The translations under genes and the position numbers were made by a program. DNA of 64,000 nucleotides from Gammaproteobacteria bacterium UBA7310. GTDB lineage: Bacteria > Pseudomonadota > Gammaproteobacteria > Pseudomonadales > Ketobacteraceae. Below, one piece after another: positions 33,783 through 43,765 of the stretch. The stretch is taken from positions 54,471 through 118,470 of the forward strand of contig DKQK01000059.1 in NCBI GenBank assembly GCA_002471665.1. The letters are read 5' to 3'. Within the stretch, counting starts at the first letter, position 1. Each line of letters starts with the position of its first letter. Under the pieces are notes generated by a model. It was not told the origin of the DNA. It did not search any database and was given only the letters and a program-made list of their open reading frames with translations.

Positions 33783-35345
33783 TTACTGCCCTGCAGACAA
33801 CGCACTCCAGAAATCACAGGTGCCGGCTGCCAACCCCTGTTCCACCACCGGTGTCTCCTGCAGGCTGATGCTCATATCGGACTGCGCATCATACTTGGGC
33901 CACAGTGGCAACGGCGGCTGATTGGGGTCACCGCTGTAGGCAAACTGGGTCCAGTATCCCTGCACTGCAGCCCGTACGGCTTCATTCAATACCGGCGCCA
34001 GCGTCGCACTGGGATTACCGAACACATAAGGCAGTTCCATGGCGTGAAAGGCCGGCAAGTGATCAAAGCTGTACAACCACACATCCGATCCCATGGCCTG
34101 AACCCGCCGTGCAAATTCCCGGGCAGGACATCGAAACACCTGATCTGTGATCAGCTCAACCAGTTTGGCGTTGGCAAGGGCATCCGAAGGCGGTGCGTAC
34201 AGAGCTTTCAAAGGTGTCGCCAACGCCGGCGGATAAGTACCATCGATGTATTGGTAAAGGCCCGCCGTATCGGCCACGCTATCGGCGGCACCAATCAGCT
34301 GGAACAAACCCCACTCGTTGCGATTGGTACCCACAATCACCGGCCCCTGGTTATATTGGCCGGCCTCAATCAGCGCCACCGGCGGCGCCGGCAGTATGTC
34401 GCTTTCCGGCACCACCGTCGGCGCCCATCCGGCACCAAATATACCGGCATCGGCACCCCAGGCCACCAGCTCCGCGGCGGGTACCTCCCGCAGACAGGCC
34501 AGCGGGTCCGCTGCTTCAGCGCAGAAACTCTGCATCAGGGCCTCACCTACGGCATCCGATTGTGCCTTGCTGTTGAGGGGCAGCCCACCCACGCAGACGG
34601 CACTTTCCAGAATAAACGCACTGGCCAGATTCTGGCTGCCCGGCGCCACCATGTGCACGCAGGCACTCATGGAACCGGCGGATTCACCAAACAGGGTCAC
34701 CCGCGCCGGATCGCCACCAAAGGCGGCAATATTCTGCTGTACCCACTTCAGCGCCAATTGCTGGTCTTTCAGCGCCAGGTTGCCCGATTGCGGCACACCC
34801 ATTTCCAGATCCAGCTCAGGGTGAGACAGGAAACCCAGAGCACCAAGACGATAGTTAAGGGTCACCACCACTGCCCCGTACTCTTCCGCCAGCCGCCAGC
34901 CGTCGTACTGATTCGAACCCCCGGCCACAAAGGCCCCCCCATGAATGAACACCATCACCGGCAAACTGCCATAGTCCGGGTTCTGGGGGCTGTACACATT
35001 AACGGTCAGGCAATCTTCACTGAGTTCACCGGTGGCCGACAGTGCACCGGGATTCTGCATGCAGGATGGCCCAAACTCAGTGGCCTGCCGCTCTCCACGC
35101 CAGCGCGCGGCCGGTTCTGGCGGCTGGAACCTCAGCTCACCCAGCGGTGGCTTCGCATAGGGAATGCCCAGGAACGCCCGCGCCCCGCCTTCTTCTCCAT
35201 CGTGCCAGATACCGGTTACCCAGCCACCGGTCTTAACCTTCACATGCAGTTCGTCATGACAGCCGCTGAACAGCAGGCTGGCTGCCATTAACGACATGAC
35301 ACCCAACCAGCGCTGCCATGTAGCACGCTCATTTTGCGCTTCCAT
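33783..35345 (-). CDS. Type B carboxylesterase, predicted lipoprotein
   Basis: A 520-residue alpha/beta hydrolase of the carboxylesterase type B family. The nucleophile motif GESAG has S222; the oxyanion region HGGAFVAGG lies near 135-143; EDCLTVNVYSP near 110-120 is the second family signature. The acidic residue is likely in GTNRNEWGLF and the histidine in HLPAFHAMELPYVFG. The N-terminus has a basic stretch, a hydrophobic segment and a lipobox-like FSGC (C29), so it is probably membrane-anchored. GAGGTGG precedes the ATG. Substrate unknown; ester or lipid hydrolysis is likely. Confidence 0.93.
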   Translation of the reverse strand: MEAQNERATWQRWLGVMSLMAASLLFSGCHDELHVKVKTGGWVTGIWHDGEEGGARAFLGIPYAKPPLGELRFQPPEPAARWRGERQATEFGPSCMQNPGALSATGELSEDCLTVNVYSPQNPDYGSLPVMVFIHGGAFVAGGSNQYDGWRLAEEYGAVVVTLNYRLGALGFLSHPELDLEMGVPQSGNLALKDQQLALKWVQQNIAAFGGDPARVTLFGESAGSMSACVHMVAPGSQNLASAFILESAVCVGGLPLNSKAQSDAVGEALMQSFCAEAADPLACLREVPAAELVAWGADAGIFGAGWAPTVVPESDILPAPPVALIEAGQYNQGPVIVGTNRNEWGLFQLIGAADSVADTAGLYQYIDGTYPPALATPLKALYAPPSDALANAKLVELITDQVFRCPAREFARRVQAMGSDVWLYSFDHLPAFHAMELPYVFGNPSATLAPVLNEAVRAAVQGYWTQFAYSGDPNQPPLPLWPKYDAQSDMSISLQETPVVEQGLAAGTCDFWSALSAGQ

Positions 35346-35564
35346 ATTGCCACCTCTATTTTCTTTGTTATTGTCTGAACCCGGGAACGGGCATCCATGT
35401 ACATGCTATCCGCCAACGACTAAAATGGCAGGCGGACTATCCCTATTTGGCCATGTAGACCATGGTGGTGACCGAATAACATTCAACACAGGGCTGTGCT
35501 ATTTCCATTCTCAGACAATCTCATCTTTCCATCGTCGAACGGCCACTTGAGACGCTTTAAGCTG

Positions 35565-37274
35565 ATGCAGAGACTCCCCGTCTGGCTGCTGGTGGGCCTG
35601 TTGCTGATGCCCTGTTATGTCCAGGCCAAGCTGGAGATCAACATCAGTGGCGTGGGAGGCAAATTGCGGGAGAACGTTGAGCTGCACTTATCCCGCTATG
35701 AATCCTTACCCAGAGGAGACGACGACAGCATCCGCCGTACGCTGCACAATGCCGTTACCAAAGCACTGCAGCCCTACGGCTACTACGAGCCAAGTATCCA
35801 GAGTGAATGGACAGCGTCCTCGGTGCAATTGAACATCGATCCCGGCACGCCGGTGGTATGGCGCCACATTCAGATAACGGTGCCCCTGCCGGAACACGAC
35901 CTCAACGACGCCACCATGAAACTGTTGCGCTCCCCGCCTTTCAAAGCCGGCCAGCCGATCAACCACAGCAGCTACGACAACTACAAAAAGGATCTGTTGG
36001 TGAGGCTACGCCAACAGGGATTTCTGGATGCCACCTGGGAGCGCAGCCAGTTACTGATCAACACTGAGGAGCAGCATGCGGACGTGTTACTGCACATGAG
36101 CCCCGGGCAACGCTATCGCATTACCGAGATTCGCACCCAGGGCAGTGGCTTATCCGATAAAACCACCATGGCACTGGTAAAAATACAGGAAGGTGAGTAC
36201 TACAACGCTGATAGAATCGGCCTGTTGTATGAAGACCTGCTTACCACTGGTTATTTTAAAAATGCGGTAATTGATGTGGAAAAAGCACCACCCGACCAGG
36301 CCACCCTGGACCTCCAGTTGGAAGATCAGCCAAAGGATCAGTTCACCACCGGTATCGGCTATGGCACCAACACCGGTGCGCGGGGCAAATTGGGCTGGAC
36401 CCGGTCGCGGGTCAATAATCGTGGTGATGACATCTATAGCAATCTGCAGGTTTCACAAATCGGCGAAGAGATTTCGCTGCAATACCGCATTCCCTGGCCT
36501 CACCCCCTGGAACGCTACCTGAGCCTGGAAACCGGCTGGAAACGCGAAGAAACCACCGACCGTGAATCTTCGGTGTTCACCACCGGTATTGCCTTGAAGC
36601 GCTCTCTGCGCAAACAATGGCAGTACAGTGTGGGCGTCAACCTGGAGAACGAAAACTATCGCCAGGGGGACAACCCGGAAGAAAGCATCACCTACCTGCT
36701 TCCCAACTATCACTACATGGAGCGGCTGTTGTTTGGAGAACGCAACAACCCAACCGCCATCTTGAAATACTGGCTGGATGCGTCACTGGGTTTTAACGTG
36801 CTGCAGGAAGATACCCAGTTCCTGTCCACTGCCATTGGTGCGTCTTACACCTGGCACATCACCAGCCTCCATACCATCGCCACCCGCTTTGAACTGGGTG
36901 GCATCATGACCAACAATTTCTACAGCGTACCCCTGTCGAAACGCTTCTATACAGGTGGTGACCAGACCGTGCGCGGCTATAAATACAATTCACTGGCACC
37001 GGAAGATGAAGACGGTGATTTGCTGGGCGGCCAGTTTCTCAATGTGTTCAGCGTTGAATACCAATACGCCTTGAATGAAGAATGGAGCCTGGCCACCTTC
37101 GCCGACACCGGCCGTACCTTTATTTCCAGCCACGACCCCTTCCACTCCGGGGCGGGTTTCGGTCTGCGCTGGCACTTACCCATAGGCACGTTTTCCTTTG
37201 ATATCGCCAAACCCATCACCGGTGAAGATAAATCCTCACCGCGTGTGCATATCTATCTGGGGATGCTGCTATGA
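35565..37274 (+). CDS. tamA: Translocation and assembly module outer-membrane protein TamA
   Basis: A 569-residue Omp85-family protein, the outer-membrane half of the TAM complex that helps place outer-membrane proteins and move lipids. Signal peptide MQRLPVWLLVGLLLMPCYVQA; three POTRA-like domains to about 250; a surface-antigen beta-barrel with VRGYKYNSLAPED and GRTF-like strands and the C-terminal HIYLGMLL. The start at 35565 places the signal peptide at the N-terminus; the open frame runs 23 codons further upstream. It overlaps tamB by 4 bp (ATGA). Confidence 0.93.
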   Translation: MQRLPVWLLVGLLLMPCYVQAKLEINISGVGGKLRENVELHLSRYESLPRGDDDSIRRTLHNAVTKALQPYGYYEPSIQSEWTASSVQLNIDPGTPVVWRHIQITVPLPEHDLNDATMKLLRSPPFKAGQPINHSSYDNYKKDLLVRLRQQGFLDATWERSQLLINTEEQHADVLLHMSPGQRYRITEIRTQGSGLSDKTTMALVKIQEGEYYNADRIGLLYEDLLTTGYFKNAVIDVEKAPPDQATLDLQLEDQPKDQFTTGIGYGTNTGARGKLGWTRSRVNNRGDDIYSNLQVSQIGEEISLQYRIPWPHPLERYLSLETGWKREETTDRESSVFTTGIALKRSLRKQWQYSVGVNLENENYRQGDNPEESITYLLPNYHYMERLLFGERNNPTAILKYWLDASLGFNVLQEDTQFLSTAIGASYTWHITSLHTIATRFELGGIMTNNFYSVPLSKRFYTGGDQTVRGYKYNSLAPEDEDGDLLGGQFLNVFSVEYQYALNEEWSLATFADTGRTFISSHDPFHSGAGFGLRWHLPIGTFSFDIAKPITGEDKSSPRVHIYLGMLL

Positions 37275-40200
37275 GCGCGGCCAGAATCAGTTTTCGGATT
37301 GTGGTGGTTATACTGGCCCTGATGCTGGCGCTGCTGGCATCACTGATCTGGATCAGTTACAGCCCCCGCGCCAACCAGATGCTGCTGCAAGAAATCGCCA
37401 ACCGGGTACCTGCGCTGGACATCAACAACGTACAGGGCTCGCTGGCGGGAGGGCTTGGCTTTGACCTGCGCTATCAGGATCAGATGACCGACGTCCAGGT
37501 GGAAACGGCCGCGTTGCATATTCGCCCCGGCTGCCTGTGGCAACTGGCCGTTTGCCTTCGATCCCTTACCATAGAATCCCTTACCGTGACGTTGCTGCAC
37601 AGGGAGCCCGCCGCCGCGGATGACAAACCTGTGCAGTTACCCAGCGTCTCCATCCCTGTCCCGGTTAGCCTGAACCAACTCAACATCCAACAACTGAGTA
37701 TCCGCCAGCAGGATGCAACACTCTATCAGGCGCAGGCGATTACGCTGGCGGCCGAGGCCATTCACAACCGCATCAGCCTGCACGGCTTTCAGGCACAAGA
37801 TGATCTTTGTCGCTGGCAAGGTGAGAGCAGCATCCGCTTAACCCGTCGCTACCCGTTGCGTCTCACCCTGCAGTGCGACACAGCACACTATCCCTTTACC
37901 CGGATTACGGCGAAGGCCAGCGGTGACCTGGACGCGCTGAGCGTACGGGCGACAACCCGGGGCGAGCTCAGCAGCAAGCTCAACCTGCAACTGGCCCTGC
38001 TTGCTGACAAGCTTCCGTTCCAGGCACGGCTGTCGCTGCTGAGCCCGTTTACCTACCCCTTGGAACAGGATGCCATTACCCTCAACAGCGCCCATATCGA
38101 TGCCGAGGGTACACTGGACAAGGTTACGGCCAAACTGCAGGCGGAACTGAGCAGCCCGCTGTTCCCCTCACCCCTGCAATCCTCGGCTGACTTGGCGGCA
38201 ACGATGCAACAGCTGGATGTTAAAAGCCTGCGCCTGCAGTTACCGCAGGGCGATGTCGCCACCCAGGGCACTGTGTTGTTTTCACCCACGCTCTCCTGGC
38301 AGGCAGAAAGCCGGGTGGACAGCGTTGCATTTGCCCAGTTCACTGATCAACTGCAGGGGCAGGCCAGTGGCAGCATCCTGCACCAGGGCCAGCTGACCGA
38401 CGATACGCTGCAGGTGGACATCGACCTGGATCAGCTCACCGGTTCGCTGTTTGAGACCCCCTGGCAGCTGGACGGCAACCTCAACCTGAAGGGTGATGAG
38501 ATAAGCCTGAACAACATTGATATCCAGCAGGACCGCAACCGAGCCCAGGCCAACGGTACCCTGTCCCTGGCTGGTGACAGTAACCTGCAGGTGAAGCTGG
38601 AACTGGACGCCCTGGCGCAGATACTGCCGCAACTGCAGGGCTCTCTGCACGCCAATCTGAAGCTAAAGGGCGCCCTGCAAATACCCACCATCCAGGGCAC
38701 CTTAACCGCCCGCCAGATACAGTACAACGATCTCACGCTCGGCCGGGCATGGGCCGATATCGATTGGGCTCCATTGTCAGAGCGCGCCAACAGACTCCAC
38801 CTTCAGGTGCAGGCACTGCAACTGGCCGACCAGTTGATCCTTGAAGGTGACCTGAAGCTTCGCGGCCATGCGCAACAACACAAAGCCTACCTGCAGGTAC
38901 AGGAACAGCAAGGCAACCGGCTGGCCCTGAACTGCAACGGCCAGCTAGCTGTTAACCCGTCGCAGATCCAGTTCGACCAGTGGCACGCAAACTGCACCCA
39001 AAGCACGTTTGATGTGGCTTATCTGGATCCCCCACAAACCTGGACGCTGCAACAATCATTTGAGGTGGACATAAGCCAGCAGGCCGGCATTCGGGTGACC
39101 CCGTTCTGTTACCGCTTAGAAGGCAGCGCATTGTGCCTGCAAGAAGCCTTCAGTATCAGCAGCGGCCACTCCAGCCCCATAAAGCTGCAGGGCAACCGGC
39201 TTTATCTGGCCTGGTTAAAACCCTGGTTGCCGCAGGACATGGGGCTCGATGGTCAGGTGGATCTCAGCGCCGATATTGCGATAACGCCGGAGCTGGCGGT
39301 GACAGCGACCCTGAACAGTGACGATACCCGGCTGACACTGTTCGATAACCAATCCCACTCCGTGCCCCTGCGACTAACGCACACCCAAGTCAGCGCCTCC
39401 ATGGTGGGCGATCGAGCCGACATCAACTGGCTGATTAAATCCGATGCCGGCAACAGTGAAGGCAACCTGACCATGGATAACCGACAACTAAAAGGTAACG
39501 CCGCACTGACGGAGTTCATCATAGAACCGTTTTCCCGTTGGTTGCTGGAAGAGGAAGGCGATCACATCAAAGGTGTGGTGGCGGGCGACTTCCGTATCGG
39601 CGGCAATCTGGATTCACCCTCAGTAGAAGGACAGGCAACGCTGGAACAGGGTGAGATTCACACCATCATGTTGCCTCTGCCCATCGAAAATATTCGTATT
39701 ACACTCACCACTGAACAGCGGATTGCGCGCTTGTCCGGCCAATTCACCGCCAACAACAAGCCAGGCCAACTGCAAGGTATATTCAATTGGCAACAGCCTC
39801 AGTGGTGGAGCAAAGTCAGCTTTCGTTCAGACACCCTGGCTTATCAGCCCACCGATGACATTCTGATTTATGTGAAGCCGGACATCAGTTTCAATCTCAC
39901 ACCGCATTCGTTGAACATTAACGGCGACATTCAAGTGCCCAAAGCACGCATTGCGCTGAAATCCCTGCCGGAGCAAGCCGTTTCGGTGTCCTCGGATGCG
40001 GTTATCGTCGATGCTGACAACAGCACACAGAATGAACTGGACATTTCCACCCGCCTCAACCTGACGTTAGGGGACGATGTTCACTTCAAAGGGTATGGTT
40101 TGGAAACCAATCTCACCGGGCAAATGAGCATCCATCAACAACAGTCCGACCTTTTGCGGGCTAAAGGCATTATTCGCCTGGAAGATGGAACCTACCAGGC

Positions 40201-40753
40201 TTACGGCCAGTCGCTCAGCATCAGCGATGGGGACTTGATCTTCATCGATGAGCTGGACAACCCCCAATTGCGGCTCTCCGCGACGCGAGACAATATCAAT
40301 GACAATGTGGTGGTGGGCATTCGGGTTACCGGCCGTGCCAAAAATCCGGAGATTGCCATTTATTCCATTCCGGAAATGCCGCAACAGGAAAAATTCCACT
40401 ACCTGCTCACCGGCCGTGCGCCCAATACCGACCCCAACCAGGACTCTTCCAGTGTGGCCGCAGAGGCGGCACTGTCCATGGCGCTGGAATCCCGTAGTGG
40501 TTTCACCCGCAAAGCCGGGGAAAAACTGGGTATCCAGGATCTCACCTTGAGCACCGGTTCCACAGAAAACCGCAGTGAAGTGGGGCTCAGCGGATACATC
40601 ACATCGGACTTGATGATTCGCTATGGCGTGGGCATGTTCGAGTCCGTGAACACCCTCACATTGAAGTACCGCATACACAAAAACCTCTATGCCGAAGTGA
40701 TCAGCGGCAAAAGTAACGCCTTTGATATCCTCTGGTCGTTTGACCGGGATTGA
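37271..40753 (+). CDS. tamB: Translocation and assembly module inner-membrane protein TamB
   Basis: A 1160-residue AsmA-like/DUF490 protein: one N-terminal membrane anchor (VVVILALMLALLASLIWISY), then a very long periplasmic beta-rich region that forms a lipid-carrying groove in this family, and the conserved C-terminal DUF490 part (DGTYQAYGQSLSISDGDLIF, LRLSATRDNI, YLLTGRAP, GEKLGIQDLTLSTG, YVGMF-like RYGVGMFESVNTLTLKY). Somewhat shorter than the E. coli protein (about 1260). The ATG overlaps the tamA stop. A strong terminator follows at 40779. Confidence 0.93.
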   Translation: MSAARISFRIVVVILALMLALLASLIWISYSPRANQMLLQEIANRVPALDINNVQGSLAGGLGFDLRYQDQMTDVQVETAALHIRPGCLWQLAVCLRSLTIESLTVTLLHREPAAADDKPVQLPSVSIPVPVSLNQLNIQQLSIRQQDATLYQAQAITLAAEAIHNRISLHGFQAQDDLCRWQGESSIRLTRRYPLRLTLQCDTAHYPFTRITAKASGDLDALSVRATTRGELSSKLNLQLALLADKLPFQARLSLLSPFTYPLEQDAITLNSAHIDAEGTLDKVTAKLQAELSSPLFPSPLQSSADLAATMQQLDVKSLRLQLPQGDVATQGTVLFSPTLSWQAESRVDSVAFAQFTDQLQGQASGSILHQGQLTDDTLQVDIDLDQLTGSLFETPWQLDGNLNLKGDEISLNNIDIQQDRNRAQANGTLSLAGDSNLQVKLELDALAQILPQLQGSLHANLKLKGALQIPTIQGTLTARQIQYNDLTLGRAWADIDWAPLSERANRLHLQVQALQLADQLILEGDLKLRGHAQQHKAYLQVQEQQGNRLALNCNGQLAVNPSQIQFDQWHANCTQSTFDVAYLDPPQTWTLQQSFEVDISQQAGIRVTPFCYRLEGSALCLQEAFSISSGHSSPIKLQGNRLYLAWLKPWLPQDMGLDGQVDLSADIAITPELAVTATLNSDDTRLTLFDNQSHSVPLRLTHTQVSASMVGDRADINWLIKSDAGNSEGNLTMDNRQLKGNAALTEFIIEPFSRWLLEEEGDHIKGVVAGDFRIGGNLDSPSVEGQATLEQGEIHTIMLPLPIENIRITLTTEQRIARLSGQFTANNKPGQLQGIFNWQQPQWWSKVSFRSDTLAYQPTDDILIYVKPDISFNLTPHSLNINGDIQVPKARIALKSLPEQAVSVSSDAVIVDADNSTQNELDISTRLNLTLGDDVHFKGYGLETNLTGQMSIHQQQSDLLRAKGIIRLEDGTYQAYGQSLSISDGDLIFIDELDNPQLRLSATRDNINDNVVVGIRVTGRAKNPEIAIYSIPEMPQQEKFHYLLTGRAPNTDPNQDSSSVAAEAALSMALESRSGFTRKAGEKLGIQDLTLSTGSTENRSEVGLSGYITSDLMIRYGVGMFESVNTLTLKYRIHKNLYAEVISGKSNAFDILWSFDRD

Positions 40754-40778
40754 CGACCGCGGCACTCAACAGCGCAAT

Positions 40779-40810
40779 AAAAAAGCCCCGATCTCGATCG
40801 GGGCTTTTTT
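40779..40810. terminator. Bidirectional intrinsic terminator after tamB
   Basis: A6-GCCCCGAT pairs perfectly with ATCGGGGC-T6 around CTCG. It lies between convergent tamB and the 53-residue minus-strand gene and can serve both. Confidence 0.95.
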
Positions 40811-40840
40811 ATAATCGGGATTAACCTTGCTGCTGCCGTA

Positions 40841-41002
40841 CTACTGCTCTTCCTGAGGCGCTACCGCGTCGTCGACAGGCACTTCTTCAACTTCAACCAC
40901 GCCTTCCTCAGGTTCAGCCGCCGCATTTTCCTCTGACAGCCAGTACCCAAATCCAAGGTTCAGTGCAATCAGGGTTCCAAAGATTGCGATTACGTGTCCC
41001 AT
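40841..41002 (-). CDS. Small membrane protein with acidic tail (53 aa), paralogue 1
   Basis: A gene too short for most gene finders. Fifty-three residues: MGHVIAIFGTLIALNLGFGY forms one membrane segment, followed by an acidic tail with EEGVVEVEEVPVDD. AGGAG precedes the ATG at a good distance. It is clearly related to the 67-residue product of the next upstream gene (LIAL-NLG-Y, then EGVVEVE). The N-terminus should sit in the inner membrane with the acidic tail on one side; topology uncertain. No known family recognised. Confidence 0.75.
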   Translation of the reverse strand: MGHVIAIFGTLIALNLGFGYWLSEENAAAEPEEGVVEVEEVPVDDAVAPQEEQ

Positions 41003-41148
41003 AATGTTCTCCTATCGAATACTGCGAGCGGTAACGGGCAAAATACTCCAGATACACGCCATATACCAGTGTTCAAGGCGCCAACTATGTGGATTTTGGC
41101 CACAAATACCGGACTTTATGTTTGACTAAACAGTCTCACCAGCAGTGT

Positions 41149-41352
41149 TTACTGGGCCGCAGCATCGCTGCTTTCTTGTGCTGGCTGAGCGTCCATAGAC
41201 TGTTCGGCGGCAGGCGCTTCAGTGGCATCCACCGCTTCCACTTCCACCACACCTTCAACCTGCGGCTGACTTTCGTCGACAGCCTCAGACCCAACGTATA
41301 CGATGCCGAGATTCACTGCCACCAGCACACCCAGTATTGCGATTAATTGCAT
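41149..41352 (-). CDS. Small membrane protein with acidic tail (67 aa), paralogue 2
   Basis: Sixty-seven residues: MQLIAILGVLVAVNLGIVYV as a single membrane segment, then a Glu/Asp/Ala/Gln-rich tail with VEGVVEVEAVDATEAP. GGGGA precedes the ATG. Shares the membrane segment pattern and the EGVVEVE motif with the 53-residue protein 147 bp downstream. An ANR/FNR-like box lies 84-97 bp upstream of the start. Function unknown. Confidence 0.75.
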   Translation of the reverse strand: MQLIAILGVLVAVNLGIVYVGSEAVDESQPQVEGVVEVEAVDATEAPAAEQSMDAQPAQESSDAAAQ

Positions 41353-41435
41353 GTATTTTCCCCGTCTTTGCTTTCATTCGTTATTGTAAGTCACTGCGCC
41401 ATGCAGCAACGTTATCAGATTGACCTGATTTGAGA

Positions 41436-41449
41436 CTGATCAAAATCAA
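41436..41449 (-). promoter_or_regulatory. ANR/FNR-like box upstream of the small membrane protein gene
   Basis: Minus strand TTGATTTTGATCAG matches TTGAT-N4-ATCAA at 9 of 10 positions. A GATAAC -10 candidate at 41416-41411 would put the box centre near -39 to -41, the activator position. The remaining bases from 41353 to 41544 show no gene. Confidence 0.5.
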
Positions 41450-41544
41450 CAACAGAATGACTTAGTATACACTGATAACCCAAATTTTAACCCGGATGCA
41501 ATGGCTACTCATCGTCCCAAAGTGGTGTTTACCAACCTATTAAG

Positions 41545-42354
41545 CTAAAAAAACAACTCCTTCAGTTTCTGACCCGGTTGTTCCGCGCGCATAAAGGTCT
41601 CACCCACCAGGAAGGCATCCACTGCATGGGCGCGCATTTGCTCCACGTCATCGCGGGACAGTATACCGCTTTCCGTCACCACAATCCTCTGTTCAGGAAT
41701 ATGTGGCAACAACTCAAAAGTGGTATCGAGGCTGACATCAAAAGTATGCAGGTTGCGATTATTAATGCCCACCAACGTCTGGTTCAGGGGCAGAGAGCGT
41801 TCCAACTCATGGCGATCATGCACCTCAATCAGCACATCCATTCCCAACTCAACGGCGGCTGCTGCCAGATCGCTCATCTGCTGATCAGACAAACAGGCTG
41901 CAATCAGCAAAATACAATCCGCATTGATGGCGCGGGCTTCCAACACCTGATAAGGATCAACAATAAAATCCTTGCGTATCACCGGCAGGGAGCAGGCAGC
42001 CCGGGCCTGCTGCAGGTAGGTTTCATGACCCTGAAAAAAATCCCGATCGGTGAGTACACTCAAACAGGATGCGCCCCCCTCCTCATAGGATCTGGCAATG
42101 GCGGCGGGATCAAATTGCTGGCGGATCACACCCTTGCTGGGGGAAGCCTTTTTGGCTTCCGCAATCACCGCTGAGCGCCCGGCCTGCAGGTTTTTCTGCA
42201 TGGCTTGCACAAACCCGCGGGGCGCATCGGCCTGCTGAATTTTTGCCAACAGGGCAGCTTCAGATTGCTGAACTTTACGTTCTGCCACCTCTTCCCATTT
42301 GCGGGCCACAATGTTCTTCAGTACCGTTGGGGTGTCGTTGTGTACGCTACTCAC
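41545..42354 (-). CDS. trpC: Indole-3-glycerol phosphate synthase
   Basis: Closes the indole ring in tryptophan synthesis. A 269-residue TIM-barrel protein, not fused to TrpF. Motifs: VIAEAKKASPSKGVIR, VIRKDFIVDPYQV, AINADCILLIAACL, GINNRNLHTFDVSL and VTESGI. The start is GTG and overlaps the trpD end by 8 bp, giving translational coupling. Cytoplasmic. Confidence 0.96.
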   Translation of the reverse strand: MSSVHNDTPTVLKNIVARKWEEVAERKVQQSEAALLAKIQQADAPRGFVQAMQKNLQAGRSAVIAEAKKASPSKGVIRQQFDPAAIARSYEEGGASCLSVLTDRDFFQGHETYLQQARAACSLPVIRKDFIVDPYQVLEARAINADCILLIAACLSDQQMSDLAAAAVELGMDVLIEVHDRHELERSLPLNQTLVGINNRNLHTFDVSLDTTFELLPHIPEQRIVVTESGILSRDDVEQMRAHAVDAFLVGETFMRAEQPGQKLKELFF

Positions 42355-43384
42355 AGCCGTTTTCCTGTTGAAACACTTTACTTAATTGCGCCAGTTCATT
42401 CAGTTTGGCATAAGCCAGACCGCTGCCGATGGCATCCTGCGCCAACGCGACACCTTCTTTGATGGAATCCGCCAGGCCCGCCACATAAATGGCCGCTCCG
42501 GCATTTAAGGCAACGATGTCGGCGGCAGGGCCAGGCTCCTTGCCCAGCACGGCTTTGATGGTGGCCAGGCTGTCTTCCACGCTGCTCACCGCCAGGCTGT
42601 CCAATGACGCACGCGCCATACCGAAATCTTCCGGTTGTATAACATATTCCTTAACCTCCGTCGGAGTAGCCTCTGCGACAAAGGTTTCAGCACCGATACT
42701 GATCTCATCCATACCGTCTGCTGCGTGCACTACCAACACATGCTCACAGCCCAAGCGTTGCAGTACCTCGGCAATGGGACGTACCCAGTGGCGCGAATAC
42801 ACCCCCATTACCTGACGTTTGGCACCCGCGGGATTGGTGAGGGGCCCCAGCAGATTGAAGACGGTGCGTACGCCCATCTCCTTGCGCGGCCCGATGGCGT
42901 GTTTCATGGCGCTGTGATGGGCGGGAGCAAACATAAAGCCCACCCCAATGGTTTCCACACAGCGCGCCACTTGCTGTGGACTGATGCCCAGGTAGACACC
43001 GGCTGCTTCCAGTACGTCGGCACTGCCACTGACGCTGGACACCGAGCGATTACCGTGTTTCGCAACTTTGCCACCGGCTGCCGCCAGCACAAAGGCCACC
43101 GTGGTGGATATATTGAACGTTCTGGAACCATCACCACCGGTGCCACAGGTATCCACCAGGTTATCCGCCTGCACCGCAACCGGGGTGGCCAGCTGGCGCA
43201 TGACCCGGGCGGCACCGGTGATTTCATCAACCGTCTCCCCTTTCATGCACAATCCCACCAGAAAGCCACCGATCTGGGCCGGGGTGGCCTGTCCGGTCAT
43301 TATCTGGTTCATCACCTCTGACATTTCGGCTTCCGTCAGATCCTGACGCTCAATTACCTGCTTGATGGCTTGCTGGATGTTCAT
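42347..43384 (-). CDS. trpD: Anthranilate phosphoribosyltransferase
   Basis: Second step of the tryptophan branch. A 345-residue protein from MNIQQAIKQVIERQDLTEAE; the PRPP-binding signature DTCGTGGDGSRTFNIST is present, with KHGNRSVSSVSGSAD and GPLTNPAGAKRQ further on. The frame extends seven codons upstream (MYEYVSS), but the inner ATG fits the family. Only trpC follows; trpG, its usual neighbour in Pseudomonas, is 3 kb away across a glycosyltransferase set. Confidence 0.95.
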   Translation of the reverse strand: MNIQQAIKQVIERQDLTEAEMSEVMNQIMTGQATPAQIGGFLVGLCMKGETVDEITGAARVMRQLATPVAVQADNLVDTCGTGGDGSRTFNISTTVAFVLAAAGGKVAKHGNRSVSSVSGSADVLEAAGVYLGISPQQVARCVETIGVGFMFAPAHHSAMKHAIGPRKEMGVRTVFNLLGPLTNPAGAKRQVMGVYSRHWVRPIAEVLQRLGCEHVLVVHAADGMDEISIGAETFVAEATPTEVKEYVIQPEDFGMARASLDSLAVSSVEDSLATIKAVLGKEPGPAADIVALNAGAAIYVAGLADSIKEGVALAQDAIGSGLAYAKLNELAQLSKVFQQENGCE

Positions 43385-43765
43385 GCTGGACACGTACTCG
43401 TACACGATAAATTTGCCGCAATCCTACCATAAATCAGGGCTTGTTAACCCCCGCGATAGCCCCAGAGCAATGCCACCATCGGTGGGAGTTAATATTCGCT
43501 ATGGCCCCGGTGGCTTCCTACCCTGATTAGCCCGCTAGAAATCTCCCGGGGGCACTGCCCCCCCCGTGTCACCCTACCTGAAATCCGGATATACGGCAGT
43601 GTATACAGGGGCCAATTCAAGGTGCAAACCGGAGCACTTTAAGGTACATTATGCGCGCGCTGAAAACGGCATGCTTGCTACTGATCTCAGCCACAGCAGT
43701 CGACTGCCCTCTTGCACCCGCGGCGACCATAATCCTAATTCCTGGAGAGACAACGCGAAGACACC
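43385..43765. other. Intergenic region between trpD and the glycosyltransferase genes
   Basis: About 380 bp, divergent. GGGGGC/GCCCCC arms at 43548-43562 form a short hairpin. A 59-codon open frame from ATG at 43651 with a signal-like start overlaps the next gene and is not called. No terminator with a T-run is visible. Confidence 0.35.
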
